From assembly GCA_033065855.1 (NCBI GenBank), contig JAVXUO010000473.1:496001-560000 (forward strand): a DNA stretch of 64,000 nt. Reading direction: 5' to 3'. Positions 1-11,809 of the stretch are shown piece by piece. The notes under the pieces were generated by a model that was given only the letters and a program-made list of their open reading frames with translations, did not search any database and was not told the origin of the DNA. The translations under genes were made by a program, and so were the position numbers. Source of the DNA: Escallonia rubra (Eukaryota; Streptophyta; Magnoliopsida; Escalloniales; Escalloniaceae). Each line of letters begins with the position of its first letter. Position 1 is the first letter of the stretch.

Positions 1-1500
1 CATGGACTAAGAATATAATTGTTTTCTTGCCTTTTTTCTTTTCCATGCATGAATCATTTCAATAAAATACAAGACAAGAATACATTTTTTTTATAAAAAA
101 AATTAAGGCTATATACAAATAAAAAACCATAGCTTCTTTAGTTGTTGAAAGATTTAGTCTTTGATTTGTATTTTCTACAACAAAAATATTAGCAACACTA
201 GGTGACTAAACATAGCAAAATAATAGTACATAATTGAAAGTAATTATGTATGAACTCTTGATAAAATTATGTAATCTAGAGTAATAAAATGATATAAAAA
301 TAGTTGATCCGCGAGACTCGCGACAAAATCGCTATGCTAAATATATTATCACCTCCCTACGTGCAGGTGTTGATGGAAGATAAAGTTTCCAAAAAAAAAC
401 TCATTAACACAACTATGTTTTCTTCATGTGCACGTCCACATGAAGACGGTATGAATCAGTCAACGATCACATTGCCCAAATATAATATATATATATAATA
501 GCTATAAAGGAAAATACATTTCGACAGTAGAGTAGAAAACACTAATTTTGGAAGCATAGTAGCCAAGTTTTTTCTATTCACACCTCATGGCCTTATATAC
601 ATGGCGAGTCATAATCCATTTATTGGCTACATAACTAAGCTTAAAAGCTTTGTAACTCATGGAATAATGATAATAATTCTCAATGATGCCAAATAATAAA
701 CTATACTATACACACCATAAATCAATAAGAGTTAATAATTCTCATTATTGCATTTGTAACTCATTTCATAATATGCATGCAAGTAAATACCATATAGCCA
801 TAAATTACAATATAATTATAATGCTATAATGTAAATTTTATTTTATTAAAATACTTCAACATCAACCACCACGACGGATGGTGCCATCATCGCCACTGCT
901 GGCAAGGGGCCCGTGCACGCATAGACGATGGGACCACCTTGTTCCCTTCCTCTAGATCTGCTCCAAATCGGTCAACAACAATGACCCACCTTACTGCCTT
1001 CCTCCAAATCTGAGCTACCATGATCACCAGTATTTTTGTGATAGAACAGCGGCAGGCTGGTGCCATCCCGTTCGGGCAGAAGCTGCAATCGGTTGCATCC
1101 CACCATCATCCCGCCAAGATGCGCATCATCGCAACCACCAACGCCGGTGAAAGCAAGGCAGGGGTCATTCAAGACAAAGGTTGCGCCACTAGGCTGCTCG
1201 TGGAAAAGACTAGTAGAAGCAAAAATAGGTGATATCCTTCTATCTAAAGTCTGCATCTCCCACCATAAAAATGCATATTTAGATCTAAGACCCGCTAGGT
1301 CTTAATTATTTGACATGCCACTCATCTTTTAAAGTGTTAAGCTTTTAACCCATATAAAATGCATATTTAGATTTAGGACCCACATAGTCTCTTCTATTAA
1401 ACATACGCTGCTCATTCTTTACTAGAGCATGCTCGCATTTTATATTGCACATTTGCGGCTAAAAATAAGTGGCTATGATTCTAAGTGTTAGCTATTGACC
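1..1500. other. AT-rich intergenic DNA with a diverged LTR relic
   Basis: No gene is supported. Between about 300 and 530 the sequence resembles the middle of the Copia LTRs found at 3353 and 7020: a GAGACTCGCGACAAAATCGC-type block, then CTCCCTACGT, a CACGTCCACATGAAGAC block and CATTGCCCAAA, in the same order. This suggests an old solo LTR or fragment of a related family, with ends that cannot be placed. The more GC-rich stretch 860-1230 has overlapping short reading frames on both strands, none with a recognisable domain, and I treat them as chance. Confidence 0.4.
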
Positions 1501-2700
1501 TACGTGTTTAGATTCTTTGTTTGATGATTTGAAGTTTATTATTCAATGATTAATCTAACTGTGTTATTAAAGCATGACTTCAGGAACCATCAAACTCAAA
1601 CACGCGTGGACATTTCTTTGGATGAAGACTTTGGACTTAGACTAGGCTTTTTTCTATTCTTTGTAAGTTCTAAACTAAGCTTTCTTAAAGATCTACTAGA
1701 AAATCGAAAAGAACCAAAACCGAGAAGCTTTGACTGCCAAGTGTCATTTCATTCGATTAATTTCATCAGAAATAAGTTTTGTTCAAAAGAGCTTTCATTC
1801 GAACGATTCCTTAATTCATTAGATCGTTTCTTTCAAAGAGTTTTGGGTTTATTCAAAAGACTTTTTCATTCGAATGTTTTCCAAAACCCTTCGACCAATC
1901 CATTCCTAACTTTATTTTTTTAATCAATAACGTTTCTCATTCAAACGATCTCAATTTTATTCGAACTATTCTATCAAAATACTTGATCTCGTTTTCATTT
2001 GATTGATTGTTTCAAAGACTCAAACGCTATTTTATTCTTCATTTTCATCCGAATGAATTTGATTTTCATTCGGCCAATTTCTTTAGAGTAATCTAGATCT
2101 TTCTAGAATAAAATTCCTTTGAAAGATTTCTAGCATCATTTGAATGATTCTATTTAAAACATTTTCTGCCTTGTCCCATTAAATGCTCTTCAACGGTCAT
2201 ATCCTAGCAAGTATGAAATGGACCTTTAAAGAGTTTATTACTTGCTTTTCCAGTCTTGAAAAATCTCTCTAATCTCTCTCTAAAAACACTCTCAACATAT
2301 TCATACGTCTTTACAATCCTTTGTGTAAGAGATTGTTATTTGAGATTTTGTCAAACAAGATTCTTGGTTAAGTTTGTTTTGATTTAGATCTTCTCACCCT
2401 AAGAAAGCTTAGCTCGTTGTCTTTGATTGTAATATCTACTATTTGAGGAGTGTAATTATATTTTAGTTATAATCTTCATTTCACTTGTATGTCTTGGAAT
2501 ACTTGAAGAGGTTTTCAGAACTGTATTGAGGTTTGAGCTAGCACCCGAAACTCGCTGGTTACTGGAAGGCTCGAGTAGGTCTCCCTTGTGTGGAGTACTC
2601 AGGGACTGGATATAGGCAGGTGAGGCCAAACAGTATAAATTTTTTTGTTGATCTTTAATTGCTATTATTTTGTAATTTCTAATGAATATTGTGAGGAACT
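1500..2700 (+). mobile_element. LTR-retrotransposon relic (Copia-like LTR 3' part)
   Basis: From about 2250 to 2640 the sequence reads like the R/U5 part of a plant Copia LTR and leader: a run of CTCTCTAA, TTTGTGTAAGAGATTG, a block ending GTGTAATTATATTTT, then CACCCGAAACTCGCTGG, GGAGTACTCAGGGACTGGAT and AGGCAGGTGAGGCCAAACAG. No second LTR, primer-binding site or coding domain is visible. The stretch 1546-1923 can be read as one open frame, but it is built of imperfect TCATTCGAA-type repeats and is not a convincing protein. Assignment rests on resemblance only; no TSD was found. Confidence 0.35.
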
Positions 2701-3347
2701 GGCTATATTGGCTTTGATCAAACGTGGGGTGTTTTCTATTTAGTCTTTATATGGTAAATTTACTAAATTTTCCGACAGTTTTTTTACTTTTCGACCGGTA
2801 TCACATGTGCTGGCCAGTACAACCGGTACAAAGCGATATTTTGACTGGTACGAAATATAAAGGGTTACCGTAATGGTAGAAGGCAAAAGTAATAAGTGCC
2901 GACTGGTACGGCCGGTAACTATACGATATTTGTGTATGCCACGTTGACTTGCATTTATTATGCTAATGGTGAGGTGTAATATGCACTGGTCATATGAGAG
3001 ACAAAAACGCGGCTTAATGGAGACAACTTAAGCATTCTTCGTTTCTTTACATCCCGTTGTTAACGATGAATTTCATAAACTTTATAAGGAAAATCCACCG
3101 CTAGCTAGAGGTAGACATAAAAGTGGTATTTTGTTCTTTGAAAGTGAAAAAAAAAAGTCGAGTTACAAATAGTCTTTTTTAGCGACTAATTTTAGGGATG
3201 AATTGAAGTTCAAACGTGAGAGTATCCAGCTCTCCCAGTGATCTCCTCTCCCGAGTCTATCTAGATCTTATAACTAGGTCCTGAATTGCTATTCTCCAAT
3301 AAATGCCGGTCCAAGGCTTCCAGAGATTGGGGCTCAAGTAGAAGTCT
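2700..3347. other. Intergenic, nothing recognised
   Basis: No gene or delimited element is seen. CCGGTA/ACCGGT-type words recur around 2795-2930, which may be part of an unrecognised repeat. Confidence 0.4.
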
Positions 3348-3352
3348 GATCC

Positions 3353-4037
3353 TGTTAGGAAAATAGCTTGGATTTGCTACGTTAATTTCAAAATAATTGA
3401 TCATAAAATATGACTAAAGCATATAATTGCCTGACCATGAAAATAACCAAAACTTATGGCTAACTTAAAATATATTAGACATGCAAAATAAGCATATTAT
3501 AAGCATACAGTTATGTATATATATAAACAAATGTCAAGTTTTATAACTAGCATGCAATTTCAAGATATAGAGAATTAAAATAAATTCGAGCTGGCCTGTG
3601 AGAGTCGCGATAAAATCGCTGTCCTAAAGGTTTTCTCGCCTCCCTACGTACGGGTTCCAACGATCGATAAATCCTCCAAGATAAAACCCAAGGCTTGCAG
3701 CGTCACCTTCTCTATGTGTGTGTCCACAGGAAGACTGTTGAACTAGCCCGATCAAGTTGCCCAAAAACCAAAAGTATATAGAATGTAGAGAGCATATAAA
3801 ATATCAAGCATATGTGTTGATATGTGTGTTCTCCATGGTAGGAGTGGTCTCCTTTTATAGTAGAAGAAGACTAGGGGTTACACACATAATAAATAACAAC
3901 GGTAAAAAACATTATGAATAAAATTATGATAAAGTTTAATACCATAGGTTATATTGACTAACAAAAATAAAGAAAATAAAGTAAGGTTTTAAAGCTTTAC
4001 TAAAAGAATTTGTAAATAACATAAAACAAATCTAACA
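3353..4037 (-). repeat. Copia 3' LTR (left copy)
   Basis: TG...CA-bounded repeat of 685 bp matching 7020-7698. The TSD GATCC abuts its left edge. In element orientation it is the downstream LTR, preceded by the polypurine-like tract. Confidence 0.93.
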
Positions 4038-4599
4038 ATCCCCCACAATGGTTTAAAACCTTAAAACATCAAAATAGTATATTAAGTATGGGCAACTTTA
4101 TACTGCGCAATGGGGTGTAGGTGCCTTCCGGGCTTGAACCTACACTTAGTGTTGACAATTTCCATTTGAGGGAGCCATAATGGACTACGCCTTGAATTAG
4201 GTCCTTGATCAAACTTCAATTACTCACACATGCAATATTGATATAGGGCTTGGTTCATAGCGGGTAGCACTGTTAAAGGCCACGCGCTCTAATCTTGATT
4301 CTCATGAGAGTCTTTAGGCATCAGCCCAGTTCCCACAGTCGCGGCCTCACGACCACTCTCATTTAGGTGAGTCCTCCAAAAGTACGTGTGACTGTACCTC
4401 GCGAAAATATCTACCTCGGGCTCATTCAGGGTAAAACCCTTCCTTAACATCACACAAAGTAGCACTATCACCATAGGGATGGGGATGAGACGCTCTCCTA
4501 TAAAATTAGTTCTATCATTATGAGTCACGCTCTACGGGTTTTTCCTACCCATTGAACCTTCTTCATGGGATCTCCAATCATAAAGGTTGGGTTACCCCC

Positions 4600-5379
4600 G
4601 CTGGTGACTCCCTATGGGCTTAAGCCCCATCCCCCTCGATGATTCAAAGACACCCTTTCTGGGTAAATCTTTAGTTAAGTTATCAGCCATATTCTTTTCA
4701 GATCTCACAAAATTAAGAGATATCACATTTTTATTTACTAGTCCCTTGACTGACTTGTACCTTACTTACATGTGTCTGTTCATCTTTTTGTTTGTGTAAG
4801 ACTGTTTAATAAGATCTATAACAGCTTTGCAATCACAATGCACAGATAAAGCTGGTAAATGCTTATTCACTAAAGGTATGTCTAGCAAAAGATTTCTTAT
4901 ACATTGAGCCTCTGTACAGGCTGTATCTAAAGCGATCAACTCAGACTCCATAGTACTTTTGGAGATGATTGTTTGCTTCTTAGAACCCCAAGATATGGAT
5001 CCTCCTCCTAATGTAAAAACATAACCAGTAGTAGATTTGATCTCTAAACTATTGGTTATCTAATTAGCATCACTATACCCTTTACCACATTTAAGAACCC
5101 CTGATAGCACAACGAATAATCTAATGTCCCTTTAAGATACTTAAGTACTCTCTCTAAAGCATTCCAATGCTCCGTGTTAGGATTTTGGGTATAGCGACTA
5201 AGTCTCCCAACAACATATGCTATATCAGGCCTAGTCCTATTAGTGAAGTATAATAGGGATCCTATTGTTTGAGAGTACTTCAATTGTGATATTGGTTTTC
5301 CCAAGTTCTTCTTTAAAGCTATACTCGAATCATATGGAGTCTGTACATGATTAGTATAATAATATCCAAATTTCTTCAA
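4600..5379 (-). pseudogene. Copia pol remnant: RT C-terminus and RNase H
   Basis: The upstream part (5379-5056) encodes the typical end of Copia reverse transcriptase, with motifs such as GSLLYFTNRTRPDIAY and HWNALERVLKYLKGT. It then runs into the RNase H domain (5057-4766), with [35 protein letters not shown] and [14 protein letters not shown] at about 5058-5060 interrupts GYSDAN-stop-IT where the family has Trp. A further stop follows NRHM near 4766, after which the frame continues with VRYKSVK and a C-terminal tail to about 4600. The catalytic YVDD region of RT and all of integrase are absent. This is a dead fragment that defines the element as Copia. Confidence 0.9.
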
Positions 5380-5405
5380 CCGAAATTGTTATGGCGGGAG
5401 TTTCT

Positions 5406-6129
5406 TCAATGTGAATTATTGTTGCCTTGGGTGTTCCGCTTATTATTGTTTCTAAAGTTATTGCCCCCAGGCCTAAAGTGGTGTGGTGTGTTTGGAGTTA
5501 TATTATTTTCCACCAAATTAGCTTGGTTCGATGTTACTTCCTTATGTTTGATATTTTCCCTGTGCTTTTCTTCTACCCTTAGGGAATTGAAGGCTTGGGT
5601 CAAAGTCAAGGTTCCCTGTTTATGTTTAAGACCTTTAGCAAAGTCGGACTAAGATGGATGAAGTTTGTCTATAAGGCAAGACACTGTATAATCCTCGCTA
5701 AACTTAGAGTCATTCTCCTCAACGGCCCTTAAATGGTCTGAAAACTCATGAATTTGATCGCTAACTGCTTTTCCCTCGACCATAACAAACTTGTTAAACG
5801 TAAACGCATTAAAACGTTCTATACCGGCATCATCAATACAATATTCACCTTGTAAGAGATTCCAAAGTTCCTTAGCACTTTTTGTAGCATAATGTACATC
5901 ATAAAGACGATCAGAAAGGGCACTTAGGATTCTATTATGGCAATGAAACTCAATTTGTTTGGGAGTATACCAAGAACTCGACTCCCGCGGTTGACTATTG
6001 TTTTCCTCTATTACCGAGATAAAGCCCAAAAAGGGTAAGCCAATATTTCATTTGTCTTTGTCATCTTTTAAAATTTTGTCCACTAAATTTTTCGGGTTTA
6101 AGGGTGATAGTTTCATCATAAGATGCCAT
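5406..6129 (-). pseudogene. Copia gag remnant (UBN2/DUF4219-type)
   Basis: Translation from the ATG at 6129-6127 gives MASYDETITLKPEKFSGQNF, then a TGA at the position where Copia Gag normally has Trp (FKR-stop-Q). After a frameshift, 6029-5652 encodes the UBN2-type core with ELWNLLQGEYCIDDAG, FNAFTFNKF and SDHLRAVEENDSKFSEDY, ending DKLHPS. A TAG at 5651-5649 again replaces an expected Trp before SDFAKGLKHKQG. The C-terminal part (5609-5406) is Asn-rich and breaks off before a clear zinc knuckle, at the deletion that removed most of pol. At least two nonsense changes and one frameshift make it non-functional. Confidence 0.88.
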
Positions 6130-6251
6130 AGGAATAACTAAGGCAAAAGAAAAAACTAACTATGAGAAAAAAAGGCTAGTCTCAATACTTTATCTAAATA
6201 ATTGACTAAAAAAAATATAAGTAGTAAAAGAAGCAAATAAAAGAGACTTTT

Positions 6252-6649
6252 GGCTCTGTTTGACAACATTTTTTTTTTTAGTTTAAAAAAAAATTAAAGA
6301 GCAGTTAATTTTTTTTTTTTAACAAAAACAAGTAAGTGTTTGATAACCCAGTTTTTATTTTGAGTTTTTTTTTTCGTGGTTTGCGGTGGCGGTGGCCGGC
6401 GGTGGTCACTGGCCGCCGGCAGCCGCCGATGGTGGTCGCCGGCGGTGGGAGGGTGGTGGTGGTCTCAAAAAAAAAAAAACCAAAACTGAAAATCGAAACT
6501 CATTTTTGGAGGTTTTTTTTTTCTTCTTCAGTTTAAAAACTGGTTTTTTAAACTAAAGGAGAAAAAAAAATGGTTACCAAACGCGTTTATTTTTTTCAGT
6601 TTTCAAAATTGAAAAAAAAAATAGAAAAGAAACCCTGTCAAACGGGGCC
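6252..6649. mobile_element. MITE (Harbinger-like) nested in the Copia leader
   Basis: The ends GGCTCTGTTTGACA and TGTCAAACGGGGCC are imperfect inverted repeats. The interior has poly-A/T tracts around a short GC-rich core of GGTGGTCGCCGGCGG-type units (6380-6460). The ends and core match the larger element at 57008-57729. It sits between the gag start and the 5' LTR of the Copia element, so it inserted later. The flanking trinucleotides (TTT and TAT) do not form a clean TSD, so the last bases are uncertain. Confidence 0.75.
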
Positions 6650-7019
6650 TATTGTGAATTGCAAAGTCAAAGCAGTTTTTTATGTGAACAGTAAACATGA
6701 AGAGTAACAACAGTAACGAAACAGTGTGTGAACAACCCCAAAAGTTTTGAAATAAAATCGTTTCCCTGTCCCAAAAAAAAAAAGTACGAACAGTATGTGA
6801 ACACAGTATGAACAGTATGTGTGCACAGTAATCTCAAGAATATGAACAGTACATTCGTGAACAGTATATATATAAAAGCATGAACAGTAATACGAAGTTA
6901 ATAAATCTTAGTTCAAAATTGCAAATTGTCACTTCTAGACATCACCAACTTAAACAATAAAACTTATAAACTCAATTATCAAAAATATACAAATCAAAGC
7001 TATTCTAAAGCCTTTAGAA

Positions 7020-7698
7020 TGTTAGGAAAATAGCTTGGATTTGCTACGTTAATTTCAAAATAATTGATCATAAAATATGACTAAAGCCTATAATTGCCTA
7101 ACTATGAAAATAACCAAAACTTATGGCTAACTTAAAATATATTAGACATGCAAAATAAGCATATTATAAGCATACAGTTATGTATATATATAAACAAATG
7201 TCAAGTTTTATAACTAGCATGCAATTTCAAGATTTAGAGAATTAAAATAAATTCGCGCTGGCTTGTGAGAGTCACGATAAAATTGCTGTCCTAAAGGTTT
7301 TATCGTCTCCCTACGCACGGGTTCCAAAGATCGATAAATCCTCCAAGATAAAGCCCAAGGCTCGCAGCGTCACCTTCTCTATGTGTGCGTCCACAGAAAG
7401 ACTGTTGAACTAGCCCGATAAAGTTGCCCAAAAACCAAAAGTATATAGAATGTAGAGAGCATATAAAATATCAAGCATATGTGTTGATATGTGTGTTCTC
7501 CATGGTAGGAGTGGTCTCCTTTTATAGTAGAAGAAGACTAGTGGTTACACACATAATAAATAACAACGGTAAAAAATATTATGAATAAAATTATGAATAC
7601 CATAGGTTACATTGACTAACATAAATAAAAAAAAAATAAAGTAAGATTTTAAAGCTTTACTAAAAGAATTTGTAAATAAAATAAAACAAATTCTAACA
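7020..7698 (-). repeat. Copia 5' LTR (right copy)
   Basis: 679-bp repeat bounded by TG...CA, nearly identical to 3353-4037 and followed directly by TSD GATCC. It would have carried the element's promoter on the minus strand. Confidence 0.93.
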
Positions 7699-7703
7699 GA
7701 TCC

Positions 7704-9449
7704 AACTTAGGGTGGTCGCCTTGAATAAGCACACACAGTTGGCAGAGATGGAGAAAGATGAACGTGTGGCCTTGCGTCAACTTGAATATGGACTTGTTTT
7801 TAAAGGCAAGAGACTTCGAACAACACTTTGTTAGTTTATGTGGTCGAAACCCTTAACCAAGAAAATGATAACCAAAGTATCATTAATGACGAACCTTCTT
7901 GCTGCTTGAGATATTGATGTCGAAGCAGCAAAATAGTCGCTACCTACAACTGGCAGGGGTGGTCAAACTTAACCAAGCTGATCTTTATAATTGCTTGAAA
8001 ATTGTTATGCATATTACCAATAAAATTTCCATCCTTCAAATCAAATTGACACGTAAATCTGCACCTGGATATTCCCAATTACAGTGTTTCTTTTGGGGAG
8101 TAATTGAATTTTAGCTTTAGTTCTTATTCAAGACTTTGTATGACACTCGTCGTCACTTTTCTTCCTTCTGAATATTATTCCTTTTTTACTTGAAAATTGC
8201 TGACCATAATATTTCCAATTAATCTTATCTTGTCTTGTAGTACTAATAAAAGATACAGACGAAGCCCCACCCACGGACACTCGCCCAACAAATTCGTGGC
8301 CACAAAGCCCAGAACCAAACAAGAGTCCAACCAAAAAGAGCCCATATGAAAGAAGCTAGGTAAGATAATCCTTTTAAAATCATCAACGCTGCCGCTATGA
8401 AGTGACTATTTCAAATTCCATTCATTTTAAAATTCGCTGATTCACAAATTTAGTGTTTGGGTGGTTTTGAAGAAGTGAGTATTTTATATGTGGATTTACA
8501 TATGAAAAATTGAACCCAGATAATAATTTGATGGTGTATGGATAAAAACCAGTGAGAGACAATTTCTTTTTTTAGTGGAAGAAAGTTGTTAAAATTATGG
8601 AGACAAAAGAAAGTCAACTTTCTCCCTACATTTGTGTTAAGAATTTGCTAAATGTATAAGGGATTTTAGCACATCAAATTCCCTTGTCAAATCCTTCCTC
8701 AAAATTGGTAAATCTATCTAATCATAATCCAAACAAGGATTTTGGAATGATGTATTTACAAATCTTATATAAAAGTGAGATCCTAGTTCAATTATCTCAT
8801 CCAAACACACTCTTCAAAGAGCTGAAGAGGTATGTAACATAATCTATCTATATTTATACTACCTATAAAAGTACCAATCTTGTAACTTATTTTTGGTCAA
8901 TTATGCCCTCCATTAATTACTCTAATAACAATCCTACGCTTATGTAATTATTACTTTCTTTTTAATGCGGTTGTTGTTAAATGAACATTGGGTGATGAAT
9001 GTAATCCAATATCTATACATTGGGAAATGAAAGGTGTGGTGAGAAAGGAAAAAAAGAAAAGAAAAAGAAAGGAAGCTCTTTAATTCGAAGGGAAAATAAA
9101 GCAAAGAGTTAATTAGGGTACTTAAAAACTGGGAAAGAAAAACGAAGCAAAAAATTAAAAAAATGTAGGCAAAAAAACAACTAAAAAAAGTTGAAACGTG
9201 TAAAATCAATTAAGGAAAAAAAAAAACAAGGAATTGAAAAGGCAGCAACAAAAAAAAAAGGAACGAACGAAAAGAAAAAGAAAGGGAAGGTTACATATGA
9301 CGCGAATTAAAACCGAAAATCGGTTCAGTTATTGTAGCTGGAGCTACGTCACGTGCTCTGAATTTCACATTTATGGTTGTTTTTCGATAACTGATCATAT
9401 TTTCTTCTTAATTTTCTTCCATGCTTGGTAGGTTCACCCTATGTGAATA
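7704..9449. other. Intergenic; candidate MITE at about 8451-8812
   Basis: No gene is supported. TTTAGTGTTTGGGTGG near 8451 and CTCATCCAAACACACTC near 8796 are inverse-complementary and could be the ends of a roughly 360-bp MITE, but no TSD was confirmed. 9030-9290 is a purine-rich (GAAA/GGAA) low-complexity stretch. Confidence 0.35.
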
Positions 9450-10179
9450 CTATTTGATGCCAATGAAAGTGAGTTCGCAGTCGACATGGAGGTGCCACAA
9501 GGAATGTAGTCCGAGTCAGATGCCAAGTATGTTGATGTAGGACACAGCAAGGGTGGAGCAAGGACAGAGACCAAGGGCTTCCCAGACAGAGCTTGAGGGT
9601 GGCAGTGCTGTAAGGGCGATAGCGCAGGATGAATACACGACGACAGTCACAGTCCGATGCTTAGGTCCAGAGTCAAGGTCCTGTATATTTCTCTCTCTAG
9701 GATTCTAGAGTGAGAAAGTGAAAATGTGAGAGTTCTGAAAATGTCCACCCTCAATGTTCCCTCTTGAATGAATTCTCAAGCCCCCTATTAATAGAGGTTG
9801 AGATGATGATGTCATCAACTGACACGTGGCACTCCCCGGGAGTGATATGTCACCGAGGAGTCCATGGGTGCCGGTGCTCCACGGAATGTCAGATCGCATA
9901 TTCACCCGCCCTACCCCGCACAGCGTCGCTCTGTCTGTCTGGAAAGACTGGCTCCCATAGCGTCAGTGTGGCCAGAGAACCCCCTTGATCTAGCCTCCAA
10001 TCCAAGTCCTTCCAGAGTCCCACAGGCCTGACAGCGGTGGGAAAGACCCGACGCCCCAACTGCTAGGTGAACTAGGCGCGATGCCCTCCGAAGACCTGCT
10101 CCCGTCTCGGAGTGACCCGGGGGTAATAGTCCCTAAGGGTGCCCCGACGCAAGCCCCCAGTGCCGGAGCACGTAGGCCA

Positions 10180-10860
10180 GTCACTCAGACACCCTGGCGG
10201 AGATAGTGTCCCGGAGGAGTCGCCTATTCCGCAGGCCGAGGTAGCATCCCGGAGGAGCCGTCTACCTGGCAGAAGAGGAGTCTTCTTGCCGGAGCACTTA
10301 GAGCTCCCTGGCGAAGATAGACTCCCAGATGAGTCGCCTATCCCTACGGGTGAGTCCTTGTGCCGGAGCCCTCGGAGCGCGTCAAGGTAGCATCTCGGAG
10401 GAGCCGTCTACCCGACTGGCCGAGGTAGCATCCCGGAGGAGCCGTCTACCTGGCGGAAGGGGAGTTGAAGAGCTCCCTGGCGGAGATAGTGTCCCGGAGG
10501 AGTCGCCTATCCCTGCGGGTGAGTCCTTGTGCCAGAGCACTCGAAGCGCGTCAAGGTAGCATTCTGGAGGAGCCGTCTACCCAACTGGCCGAGGTAGCAT
10601 CCCGGAGGAGTTTTCTACTTGGTGGAAGGGGAGTTGAAGAGCTCCCTGGCAGAGATAGTGTCTCGGAGGAGTCGCCTATCCCCGCGGGTGAGTCCTTGTG
10701 CTGGAGCATTCAGAGCGCGTCAAGGTAGCATCCCGGAGGAGCCGTCTACCCGACTAGCCGAGGTAGCATCCCGAAGCAGCCGTCTACCTAGCAGAAGGGG
10801 AGTTGAAGAGCTCCATGGCAGAGATAATGTCCCGGAAGAGTCACCTATCCTCGTAGGATG
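10180..10860. repeat. About 168-bp tandem repeat inside the left LTR
   Basis: Units run from GTCAAGGTAGCAT to the next GTCAAGGTAGCAT, at about 10381, 10549 and 10718, a period of 168-169 bp. Each unit holds shorter GGTAGCATCCCGGAGGAG and GATAGTGTCCCGGAGGAG modules, so it is a higher-order repeat built from a shorter ancestral unit. The overlapping open frames in it on both strands are repeat artefacts, not genes. Confidence 0.9.
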
Positions 10861-11384
10861 TTGCACACTCCGGAGAGTGGGTCGAAGCATGTTCCACGAC
10901 CAAGGCAAGGTGCGCATGGTGTGGTGAATGAGTGTGGTGCCCGGGGGGCATGTAACATGATTGTGGCGCATGGGTGCAATGAAGTGGGTAAGGTGCCGGG
11001 GGGCACGTCTGTGTTAGTGGCGCGGCGCATGGACGCGACGGAGTGCGTATGGTGCCGGGAGCACGGTAGTGTGACAGAGAGCCTGGGGGCACGGCTGTAT
11101 CAGCGGCGCGGCAAATTGTTAGAGTGCGGTGCCCACACGCCGACGATAGGGGTTACGGAGACGACGTTCGGGCGACAGACGACAAGCGTCGCGGAGTTGG
11201 CACGCGGGCACGGGCGACTTATGAACGACAGGCGACGGGCGACGTGGTCGCGGAGTGACGTCCGGACGATTGGGGTCGCTGAGTGACATCCGGGCGACGG
11301 GGTCACGGAGTTTTGTCCGGGCGATGGGGTCGGGGAATGATGTATGGTCCCTTGAAGAAAAGTGAAGCTGTTAAGTATGGAGAC

Positions 11385-11560
11385 CAAAGGCCAACCCATA
11401 GGGGAAGTCCAAGGCCAACCCTTAGGGGGAGGCCAAGGCCAACCCCAAAGGAAGGCCAAGGCCGACCCCCAATGGGAGGCCGAGGCCAACCCCATAGGGA
11501 AGGCCAAGGCCGAGGCCGACCCCAAGGGGAAGGCCAATGCCAACTTCCTTGGGCAAGTGC
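11385..11560. repeat. GGCCAAGGCCAACCCC minisatellite, left LTR
   Basis: Tandem short units of the form AGGCCAAGGCCAACCCCNAA, with GGCCGAGGCCGA variants. The same array is longer in the right LTR (18125-18320), and a complementary CCTTGGCCTCCCC array is in the solo LTR (24285-24650). Confidence 0.85.
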
Positions 11561-11809
11561 CATGGTACGCCGATGGGTGACATGCGAAGTGCGACGGTCG
11601 AAGTGTGATAAGGCTTCGCGCGAAAATGAGCTTGAAAATGAGCTTCTTAATGACGAAGTCACGTAGCAGAAGTAAGAAGTGCACGTGACTTGAGCGTGCA
11701 CGCTTTGACCTGTTGTGAGCGTTGAATGTTGACTGTTGCTTGTGCGGACGTGTCATGTAAAATGGGACCACAGTGGGCCTTTGGGTGCAACCAGAATAGG
11801 TTGGGAACA

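Larger units (their letters stand above)
3353..7698 (-). mobile_element. Decayed Ty1/Copia LTR retrotransposon, TSD GATCC
   Basis: Two near-identical direct repeats (3353-4037 and 7020-7698) start TGTTAGGAAAA and end CTAACA. The whole unit is flanked by GATCC at 3348-3352 and 7699-7703, so both ends are exact. Coding remnants (gag, reverse transcriptase/RNase H) are on the minus strand, so the right LTR is the 5' LTR. A G-rich polypurine-like tract lies just inside the left LTR (minus strand, about 4038-4050). Protease, integrase and the N-terminal half of RT are missing: gag and RT remnants meet near 5380-5405. Stop codons interrupt both. The two LTRs differ by a few percent, mostly transitions, plus a short indel near 3925/7590. 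A MITE is nested at 6252-6649. The element cannot be autonomous. Confidence 0.93.
9455..11809 (-). repeat. TR-GAG 3' LTR (left copy, 2355 bp)
   Basis: Matches 16148-18567 along its length, with differing numbers of internal repeat units. The TATA position seen in the other LTR reads CTATTAATAG here (about 9785-9794), a degenerate form. Contains the 168-bp minisatellite (10180-10860) and the GGCCAAGGCC array (11385-11560). Confidence 0.92.

Noticed and set aside
1546..1923. 125-codon frame as a gene
   Set aside because: Low-complexity TCATTCGAA-type repeats in an LTR relic; no homologous family recognised.
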